The notes below the pieces were generated by a model. The model saw only the letters and a program-made list of their open reading frames with translations, had not been told where the DNA came from and did no database searches. A DNA stretch of 64,000 bases from Streptomyces sp. NRRL F-5123 (lineage in GTDB: Bacteria; Actinomycetota; Actinomycetes; Streptomycetales; Streptomycetaceae), in the NCBI RefSeq assembly GCF_000721495.1, contig NZ_JOHY01000011.1, forward strand, positions 124,001 to 188,000. Reading direction: 5' to 3'. This document shows positions 58,258 to 64,000 of the stretch, piece by piece (the stretch's first letter is position 1; every line of letters begins with the position of its first letter). A program made the translations under genes and the position numbers.

Positions 58258-58917
58258 TCAACTCCCGCCCGCCGCACCCGCTTTCCCGGGCCCGGCGGTC
58301 TCCGGCCACGCCGCGAGGGCCAGTTCGGCGGTCGCGGCCAGCTCCTGCGGCGTGGCACCGTCGCGGGCGCGCTGCGACATGCCCTGGAGGACGGCGGCGA
58401 AGTAGGCGGCGAGCGACCGGGCGTCGGTGCCCGCAGGCAGCTCCCCGGCCTGCTCGGCGGTGAACAGCCGGGACTCGAAAGCCTCGATGTTGGCGGTGCG
58501 CAGGTCGCACAGGAAGTCCTGCACCTCGGCGTCCTGCCGGCTGACGTTGGTGGCGGCGCTGATCGTCAGGCAGCCCGCGGGGTGGCTGGGGCAGGCGTAG
58601 TTGGCCGCCGCCTCGCGCAGCATGCGGGCGACGGCGGCGCGGGCGGAGGGCTCCTCGGTGAGGGCGCGGCCGATGAACGCGCCGGTGGGGGTGCCGCCGT
58701 ACACGCGGACGACCTCGCGGAAGAGCGACTTCTTGTCACCGAAGGCGGCGTAGAGACTGCCCGGCCTGATGCCCATGGCCTCCGTCAGGTCGCCGATGGA
58801 GGTGGCCTCGTAACCGCGCTCCCAGAACAGCCGGGTCGCCGCGGCGAGGGCCTCTTCGCGGTCGAAGGCGCGGGGGCGGCCACGTCTGGGGGGTGTCGTC
58901 TCGCTCACGGCACCCAT
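58258..58917 (-). CDS. TetR-family transcriptional regulator
   Basis: This 219-residue regulator has the TetR N-terminal HTH (RAFDREEALAAATRLFWERGYEATSIGDLTEAMGIRPGSLYAAFGDKKSLF). The C-terminal domain is of the TetR_C type seen in PF16925-like members (CPSHPAGCLTISAATNV). It is divergent from the SDR gene, and two GAG-N6-CTC palindromes lie between them. Control of the SDR is therefore likely. Confidence 0.92.
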   Translation of the reverse strand: MGAVSETTPPRRGRPRAFDREEALAAATRLFWERGYEATSIGDLTEAMGIRPGSLYAAFGDKKSLFREVVRVYGGTPTGAFIGRALTEEPSARAAVARMLREAAANYACPSHPAGCLTISAATNVSRQDAEVQDFLCDLRTANIEAFESRLFTAEQAGELPAGTDARSLAAYFAAVLQGMSQRARDGATPQELAATAELALAAWPETAGPGKAGAAGGS

Positions 58918-58921
58918 TCTA

Positions 58922-58933
58922 GAGCGTTCGCTC
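58922..58933. promoter_or_regulatory. TetR operator 2 (GAGCGTTCGCTC)
   Basis: A 12-bp palindrome with the GAG-N6-CTC core shared with the larger site at 58962-58987. It lies 5 bp upstream of the tetR start, fitting autorepression. Confidence 0.5.
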
Positions 58934-58961
58934 AAAAAGCGTGCTAGCGTCTGCCTCGTTC

Positions 58962-58987
58962 ATTTGTTGAGTCATCGCTCAACAAAT
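58962..58987. promoter_or_regulatory. TetR operator 1 (ATTTGTTGAG palindrome)
   Basis: ATTTGTTGAG (58962-58971) and CTCAACAAAT (58978-58987) are perfect 10-bp arms around TCATCG. The site lies about 30 bp upstream of the SDR start. Confidence 0.75.
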
Positions 58988-59015
58988 ACCACTCCTTGGA
59001 AGGGGTCTGACAGCC

Positions 59016-59801
59016 ATGGGCACCACGGCAGTCGAAGGCAAGCTCGCAGGGAAGACCGCGCTGGTCACCGGCGGCAGCAGGGGTATCGGCCGGGCCATCG
59101 CGGAGCGGCTCGGCCGGGACGGCGCCACCGTCGCGGTCGGCTACGCACGCGACGAGACGGCGGCGCGCGAGGTGGTCGCGCGCATCACGAAGGACGGCGG
59201 CCGGGCGTTCGCGCTGCACGCGGAGCTGGGCACGCACGGCGACGCGGCCCGGTTGTGGGCGGCCTTCGACGAGGGCACACGCGCCTACGGGAACGGCGGC
59301 GCGGTCGACATCATCGTCAACAACGCCGGGGTCGGATACGACAGCGAGCTCTCCGGCATCGACGAGGAGACCTTCGACAAGGTCTACGCGGTGAACGTCC
59401 GCGCGCCCTTCTTCATCGTCAAGGAGGGCCTGGCGCGGCTGCGCGACGGCGGCCGGATAGTCAACGTCTCCAGCGGCGCCTCCCGGATCGCCCTGCCCCG
59501 CATCATCGCCTACGCGTCCACCAAGGGCGCGCTGGACACCTTCACCCTCAACCTCGCCAAGGAGCTGGGCCCGCGCGGCATCACCGCCAACTCCGTCGCA
59601 CCCGGCATCATCCACACCGACATCAACGCCTCCTGGCTGCGCGGCAATCCGGAGGCGGAGGCGGAGGCCGCCGCCCTCTCGGCGCTCGGCCGCGTCGGAC
59701 AGCCGGAGGACGTCGCGGACGTCGTCGCCTTCCTCGCCTCCGACGACGCCCGCTGGGTCACCGGCCGCGTCATCGACGCGACGGGCGGCTCCGGTCTGTA
59801 G
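59016..59801 (+). CDS. SDR-family oxidoreductase
   Basis: This 261-residue classical SDR has the NAD(P) motif ALVTGGSRGIGRAIAERL (TGxxxGIG) and NNAGVGYDSELSG. The active-site Ser-Tyr-Lys are in VSSGASRIALPRIIAYASTKGAL (YxxxK), and a C-terminal PEDVADVVAFLASDDARWVTG follows. The substrate is unknown. It is divergent from TetR and overlaps the convergent phosphotransferase by 32 bp. Confidence 0.94.
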   Translation: MGTTAVEGKLAGKTALVTGGSRGIGRAIAERLGRDGATVAVGYARDETAAREVVARITKDGGRAFALHAELGTHGDAARLWAAFDEGTRAYGNGGAVDIIVNNAGVGYDSELSGIDEETFDKVYAVNVRAPFFIVKEGLARLRDGGRIVNVSSGASRIALPRIIAYASTKGALDTFTLNLAKELGPRGITANSVAPGIIHTDINASWLRGNPEAEAEAAALSALGRVGQPEDVADVVAFLASDDARWVTGRVIDATGGSGL

Positions 59802-60747
59802 CCGCGGCCAGCAGGGCGAGCGCGGCCTGCAGGTTGTGCTCGGCGATGGAGCGCATGGCGGCGCGGTCCGGGAAGTCGCCGTCGAGCAGCCGCAGCGGGC
59901 CCGCGACCAGCTGGAGCCGCATCGCCAGCTCGTACAGGGCCATCCGCCGCGGGTCCAGGCCGGGCGCGGCCAGCGCGGCGTAGTGCGGGCCGAAGCGCAG
60001 CCGCAGGAAGACGTGCTCCGCCTCGACGTCGGAGAACTTCGCGCCCTCGATGTCGATCAGGACCGGGTGCCCGGCGGCGTCCAGCAGGACGTGGTCGGGC
60101 CCCAGCTCCCCGTGGATCAGCCCGTACCCGGTGCGCGGTGGCACGGCCGCGGCCAGCTCCTCCAGCAGGTCGCGCAGCGCGGTGCGGGCCGCGGCGATCC
60201 GCGGGTCGCGCCGCGCGGCCTCGTCGGTGTCGCGCAGGGCGCTGTCCAGGACCCGCCGCTCGCGGGGCGGGGCGCCCTCCTCCGGGGCGAGCACCGTGCC
60301 GTACGCGGGCGAGCGCACCGCGTGCATCGCGGCGAGCATGCCGCCCAGCTCGGCGAGCGCGCCCGCCGCCCCCGCCGGGTCCGCGGCGAGCGCGTCCTCC
60401 AGGCTGCCGCCGGTCAGGTCCTCGACCACGGCGACGTCCGCCGCGTACCGCTCCCGCGAGGTGTCCGCGTGCAGCACCCGCGGCACCCGCGCGCCCGCCT
60501 CCCCCAGCCGCCGCCCGGCGGCGAGGAAGGCCTCAGCCCCGGCAGGCTCCTCCCCCGGCCAGTAGTTCTCGCCGGCCGCCCACCGGTAGACGACCACGCT
60601 GTCCGCCGGGCCCCCCGCCGTCCGGACCCGGTAGACCCCCTTGTGGCTCCCCCCGCGCAGCCGCTCCACCCCCAGGACCTGTACCCGGGCGCCGAGCGCG
60701 TCCCGTACGATCCCTGCCGTCTCCCCGTCCTCCGCGAATGCGCGCAT
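59770..60747 (-). CDS. Phosphotransferase of the APH (aminoglycoside/choline kinase) family
   Basis: This 325-residue kinase-like protein has the catalytic loop [15 protein letters not shown], where the usual HGDxxxxN is HGExxxxH, followed by [10 protein letters not shown] in place of the IDxxD(W/F)E motif. The atypical catalytic loop may reduce or change activity. The N-terminal lobe ([13 protein letters not shown]) looks like the ATP-binding loop. The substrate is unknown. The 3' end overlaps the convergent SDR gene. Confidence 0.82.
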   Translation of the reverse strand: MRAFAEDGETAGIVRDALGARVQVLGVERLRGGSHKGVYRVRTAGGPADSVVVYRWAAGENYWPGEEPAGAEAFLAAGRRLGEAGARVPRVLHADTSRERYAADVAVVEDLTGGSLEDALAADPAGAAGALAELGGMLAAMHAVRSPAYGTVLAPEEGAPPRERRVLDSALRDTDEAARRDPRIAAARTALRDLLEELAAAVPPRTGYGLIHGELGPDHVLLDAAGHPVLIDIEGAKFSDVEAEHVFLRLRFGPHYAALAAPGLDPRRMALYELAMRLQLVAGPLRLLDGDFPDRAAMRSIAEHNLQAALALLAAATDRSRPSRR

Positions 60748-60800
60748 CCGGGCAGGCTATCGGGGCCGGGTCCTCCTGCCACGCGGATTACGCGGGGCCT

Positions 60801-61487
60801 TCACACCAGCCGGCGGGCCGTCGCCCAGCGGGTGAGTTCGTGGCGGTTGGAGAGCTGGAGCTTGCGGAGGACCGCGGAGACATGGGATTCGACGGTCTTC
60901 ACCGAGATGAAGAGCTGCTTCGCGATCTCCTTGTACGCGTAGCCGCGGGCGATGAGGCGCAGGACCTCGCGTTCGCGCTGGGTGAGGCGGTCGAGGTCCT
61001 CGTCGACGGGCGGGGCGTCGGTGGAGGCGAAGGCGTCGAGCACGAAGCCGGCGAGGCGGGGGGAGAAGACCGCGTCCCCGTCGCGCACGCGGAAGATGGA
61101 GTCGACCAGGTCGGGGCCGGTGATGGTCTTGGTGACGTAGCCGCGGGCGCCACCGCGGATGACGCCGATGACGTCCTCGGCCGCGTCGGAGACGGACAGC
61201 GCGAGGAAGCGCACCGGCTGGTCGGGGTCCGCGGCGAGGGTCGCGCAGCGGCGCAGGACCTCGACGCCGCCGCCGCCGGGGAGGTGGACGTCGAGCAGGA
61301 CGACCTCCGGGCGGGTCGCGGTGACGACGGTGACCGCCTGGTCGACGTCGGCCGCCTCGCCGACGACCTCCACGCCCGTCTCGTCGGTCGCGCCGATCTC
61401 CGCCTGCACGCCGGTGCGGAACATCCGGTGGTCGTCCACCAGTACCACCCGTACGCGGCGGCTCCCGCCGCCCTCGGTGTCCGTCAT
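60801..61487 (-). CDS. LuxR-family response regulator
   Basis: This 228-residue NarL/LuxR-type regulator has Asp18-Asp19 and phospho-acceptor Asp66 (VVLLDVHLPGGGG). A LuxR HTH follows (LTQREREVLRLIARGYAYKEIAKQLFISVKTVESHVSAVLRKL). Its start overlaps the kinase stop (ATGA), so the pair is coupled. The three CAGGGTC repeats upstream of the operon are the likely binding site. Confidence 0.95.
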   Translation of the reverse strand: MTDTEGGGSRRVRVVLVDDHRMFRTGVQAEIGATDETGVEVVGEAADVDQAVTVVTATRPEVVLLDVHLPGGGGVEVLRRCATLAADPDQPVRFLALSVSDAAEDVIGVIRGGARGYVTKTITGPDLVDSIFRVRDGDAVFSPRLAGFVLDAFASTDAPPVDEDLDRLTQREREVLRLIARGYAYKEIAKQLFISVKTVESHVSAVLRKLQLSNRHELTRWATARRLV

Positions 61488-62884
61488 GTCGTGGCCCTCT
61501 CCATCTCCAGTTCGACTTCCGTGCCGCCGCCCGGCGCGGGGCGCAGCCGCGCCTCGCCGCCGTTGCGCCGCATCCGGCCGATGATCGATTCCCTGACGCC
61601 CATGCGGTCCTCCGGCACCGCGTCGATGTCGAAGCCGGGCCCGTGGTCGCGCACCGACACGAAGACCTTGCCGTCCTCGACCTCGGCGTAGACCTGCACC
61701 GCCCCGCCGCCACCGTACTTGGCGGCGTTGACCATGGCCTCACGCGCGGCCTGCATCGTCGCCACGAGGCGCTCGTCGAGCGGGCAGTCGCCGACGCACA
61801 CCACCTCGACCGGCACCCCGTGCGCGTCCTCGACCTCGGCCGCGGCGGCGCGTACGGCGTCGGCGAGCGTCGTCGGCTCGTCGTCGCGGCCGGTGCCCTC
61901 GGGACGGTAGAGCCACGCCCGCAGCTCGCGCTCCTGCGCGCGGGCCAGCCGGGAGACCTCGCGCGGGTCGTCCGCGTTGCGCTGGATCAGCGTCAGCGTG
62001 TGCAGCACCGAGTCGTGGACGTGCGCGGCGACCTCGGCGCGCTCCTGCGCGCGGATACGGGCCAGCCGCTCCGCCGACAGGTCCTGCGTCATCCGCACCA
62101 GGTACGGGCCCGCGATCAGCGCGACGCCGACCAGCACGGCGATCGCGGCCTGAAGGATCGCGCCGAGGTGGCTGCCGGAGCCGCGCACCACGATGAAGCC
62201 GGTCACGCCCGCGACGACCAGGGCGATGCCGCCCGCGGCCCGCACCAACGGCCAGAAGCGCTTGCCCTGGCTCATCTCGACCCAGCGGGCCTTGCGCGCG
62301 TTGTCCGCCTGCCGCCACACCAGCGCGGCGCCCAGGCCGATGACCAGCAGCGGCCACACCGCGCGGTTGGCGACGCCGAGGTTGAGGTTGTCGATCAGGA
62401 CCACCGTGCCGACCGCGAGCGCGATGAGCGCGATGACCTGGCCCTTGTCGGGGCGGCGCCCGGCGAGCCAGGAACGGGCGTCGCGCGGCTCCTTGGCCTC
62501 CGCGACGCCGCCGACACCGAGCGGGACGAAGAACCAGAACACGGCGTAGAGCAGCACGCCGATGCCGTTGAAGGAGGCGAGCGTCAGGAAGAGCACGCGG
62601 ACCCACAGGACCGGCAGCCCGAGGTGCCCGGCCAGGCCGCGCGCGACGCCGCCGACCCAGCGGCCCTCGGAGCTGCGGTAGAGGCGGCGCGTGGCGGCCG
62701 CGGGGTCGGGCGGGTTGAGGAAGGACGCGCCCGAGGGGCCGCCGCCCGCTCCGGCGCGGGCGCCGGGCCCCTTACCCGCGGCGCCCCCGCTCGTCCCCGC
62801 CCCCGCGGCCCCGGCGCCCGTGCTGCGCGCCGCGCCGCCCGGCGGTCCGGTGTGCGCCCCGGCCGGGGCGCTGCTCGCTGACAT
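61484..62884 (-). CDS. PspC-domain sensor histidine kinase
   Basis: This protein of about 466 residues has a disordered N-terminus and a PspC domain (LYRSSEGRWVGGVARGLAGHLGLPVLWVRVLFLTL, about residues 67-125). Several membrane helices follow, then a HisKA_3-type phosphoacceptor (EVAAHVHDSVLHTLTLIQR). The HATPase domain has the N-box AMVNAAKYGG and VSVRDHGPGFDID. It likely senses cell-envelope stress. It forms an operon with the LuxR regulator and is divergent from another PspC protein. Confidence 0.92.
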   Translation of the reverse strand: MSASSAPAGAHTGPPGGAARSTGAGAAGAGTSGGAAGKGPGARAGAGGGPSGASFLNPPDPAAATRRLYRSSEGRWVGGVARGLAGHLGLPVLWVRVLFLTLASFNGIGVLLYAVFWFFVPLGVGGVAEAKEPRDARSWLAGRRPDKGQVIALIALAVGTVVLIDNLNLGVANRAVWPLLVIGLGAALVWRQADNARKARWVEMSQGKRFWPLVRAAGGIALVVAGVTGFIVVRGSGSHLGAILQAAIAVLVGVALIAGPYLVRMTQDLSAERLARIRAQERAEVAAHVHDSVLHTLTLIQRNADDPREVSRLARAQERELRAWLYRPEGTGRDDEPTTLADAVRAAAAEVEDAHGVPVEVVCVGDCPLDERLVATMQAAREAMVNAAKYGGGGAVQVYAEVEDGKVFVSVRDHGPGFDIDAVPEDRMGVRESIIGRMRRNGGEARLRPAPGGGTEVELEMERATT

Positions 62885-62978
62885 ACCCCCGATCGTCACA
62901 CGTCCGGCCCCCGCGGGGCATCAGGGGTGACCCCCCAAGGGTCGCCGGGGCCCACCGGGGGCGCCCCGGGGAAGGCCC

Positions 62979-63011
62979 CAGGGTCGGATCAGGGTCCTAC
63001 CAGGGTCGGGG
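62979..63011. promoter_or_regulatory. Three 11-bp-phased CAGGGTC repeats
   Basis: CAGGGTC begins at 62979, 62990 and 63001, exactly 11 bp apart, between the two divergent PspC genes. Phasing close to one helical turn suits binding of response-regulator dimers on one DNA face. Confidence 0.6.
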
Positions 63012-63051
63012 CGGGTGCCGGGGCGCGCCGCGAGCGGCCACCATGGTGGCT

Positions 63052-64000
63052 ATGACGGACGAGCCGACCGACGAGCCCCCGCGCTCCCCCTCGCGGGGCG
63101 ACGAGCCGCGCGCCGGAGCAACCCGCGCCCCGGCACCGGAGGAAGCGCGCCCCGCGGGCGCCGGCCCCGCCCCGGACGGCCCGGCGGACGCCGACCGTGC
63201 CGCTCGCCCGCGGATCACCCGGAGCCGGGAGCGGCGGGTCGTCGCGGGGGTGTGCGACGGGGCCGGGCGGTACTTCGGGCTCGATCCGGTGATCTTCCGG
63301 ATCGTCCTCGCCGTGCTCGCCCTCACCGGCGGCATAGGCCTGATCGTGTACGGGATGGGCTGGCTCGTCATCCCGCAGGAGGACGAGGAGCAGAGCGAGG
63401 CGCACCGGCTGATGTCGGGGCGGATCGAGGGGGCGCCGCTCACCGCCGTGCTCATGACGCTCGTCGGCTGCGGCCTCTACGCCTCGATGCTCGGCAATGC
63501 CACCAACCAGGCCTTCTCACTCGTGCTGCTCTTCGCGACCGCGGGCGCGGTGTACTGGTCGCAGCGCCGCCAGTCCCCCGCCCCGCCGGTGTCCCCGGCG
63601 GCCGCGGCCGCGGTGGTGGACGCGCCGCCGGCGGTGGCGCCGCCGCCCGAGCCGGGCCGGCCCTCGTGGTGGCGGGACCCGCTGACGAAGGAGCAGCCGC
63701 GGTATCTGTGGGGCCCGGACGACGGGCCGTACGGCGCCGAGGACCGCGCGGCGTGGCGGGACCGCAAGAGGGCGGTGCGGTCGGCCCACCGGTCGTGGCC
63801 CTTCTCGCTCGCGGTCTTCCTGCTGGCGGTGACCGCGCTCGGCGTCGGCACGGGCGTGTCGTGGCCCTACCAGCCCGCGGCGGTCAGCGCGGAGATCGGC
63901 CTCGCGTCGGCGCTCGCGGTGCTGGGCACGGCGTTCGTCGTGGCCTCCTTCGCCGGGAGGGCCCGGGGCGGCACGGTCTTCTGGTCGGTGCTGACGCTGG
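63052..64000 (+). CDS. PspC-domain membrane protein, 3' end missing
   Basis: The reading frame is open to the window end (at least 316 residues). An acidic, Pro-rich N-terminus is followed by a PspC domain (ITRSRERRVVAGVCDGAGRYFGLDPVIFRIVLAVLALTGGIG). Membrane helices and a long linker come next, then further helices (FSLAVFLLAVTALGVGTGVSW). It is divergent from the PspC kinase, sharing its PspC domain and the control region with the CAGGGTC repeats. ATG 63043 is an in-frame alternative start. Confidence 0.88.
   Translation, partial: MTDEPTDEPPRSPSRGDEPRAGATRAPAPEEARPAGAGPAPDGPADADRAARPRITRSRERRVVAGVCDGAGRYFGLDPVIFRIVLAVLALTGGIGLIVYGMGWLVIPQEDEEQSEAHRLMSGRIEGAPLTAVLMTLVGCGLYASMLGNATNQAFSLVLLFATAGAVYWSQRRQSPAPPVSPAAAAAVVDAPPAVAPPPEPGRPSWWRDPLTKEQPRYLWGPDDGPYGAEDRAAWRDRKRAVRSAHRSWPFSLAVFLLAVTALGVGTGVSWPYQPAAVSAEIGLASALAVLGTAFVVASFAGRARGGTVFWSVLTL

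Overview
The window is chromosomal core DNA from a Streptomyces-like actinomycete. The GC content is very high, GTG starts are frequent, codon third positions are strongly GC-biased, and many -10-like hexamers sit about 7 nt before the start codon (likely leaderless genes). From memory, the gene order (DacA/SCO4848-type pair, trpS, efeUOB, mdh, folD, purH-purN, sucD-sucC, icmB, M23 peptidase, pcrA, NlpC/P60) resembles the SCO4790-SCO4849 part of Streptomyces coelicolor read in reverse. I see no phage, IS element, CRISPR array, tRNA or rRNA.

Layout: 1-2.9 kb holds a PAP2 / UbiA-type DPPR synthase / GtrA / YihY membrane block that resembles the polyprenyl-phosphoribose pathway. 3-9 kb has a DD-carboxypeptidase, a SCO4848-type protein, several GNATs, a methyltransferase and a secreted lamin-tail protein with a His/Gln repeat. 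9.1-11.7 kb is a GH51 arabinofuranosidase-LacI operon with an operator. 11.8-15.5 kb has an unknown gene, a 2'-5' RNA ligase, trpS and rocD. 15.5-19 kb is a complete EfeUOB iron importer behind two iron-box-like sites. 19-26.4 kb has a DMT-like exporter, a CMD protein/MocR divergent pair, mdh, an HTH membrane protein, DUF3017-folD and an RDD protein. 26.4-35.1 kb is purN-purH, a DUF6350/PerM-like protein, a sigma-like membrane protein and sucCD. 35.4-44.1 kb is a five-gene MoxR AAA+ / DUF5682 / VWA / SWIM zinc-finger / DUF5691 block transcribed from one shared control region. 44.5-46.7 kb is a rifampicin monooxygenase homologue with a RAE box, then icmB. 47-56.5 kb is a lipase, an M23 peptidase, pcrA and three NlpC/P60 hydrolases. 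56.5-64 kb has a membrane protein, a transglutaminase-like protein, TetR/SDR, a phosphotransferase, a PspC-histidine kinase/LuxR two-component system and a divergent PspC protein cut by the window end.

The most interesting region is 35.4-44.1 kb. The MoxR and SWIM genes diverge, and their promoters carry inverted copies of TTGTCAGTG-N8-(T/C)AnnnT. This is the PafBC / RecA_NDp DNA-damage promoter known from mycobacteria. The same motif precedes pcrA and the unknown gene at 11.9 kb. The SWIM gene also has a TTA codon, which implies bldA control. DUF5682 carries two GxxH motifs like TraB/TIKI/EreA hydrolases. I read this as a candidate AAA+/VWA-assisted effector system tied to DNA damage and development.

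Other notable points are an in-frame palindromic mini-repeat inside pcrA, a 10-bp tandem repeat carrying the sucD stop codon, a c-di-AMP (ydaO-type) riboswitch before the second NlpC/P60 gene, a RAE element that may drive both rox and a tiny terminated RNA, and three 11-bp-phased repeats between the two PspC genes. All calls are by eye; no database search or folding program was run.
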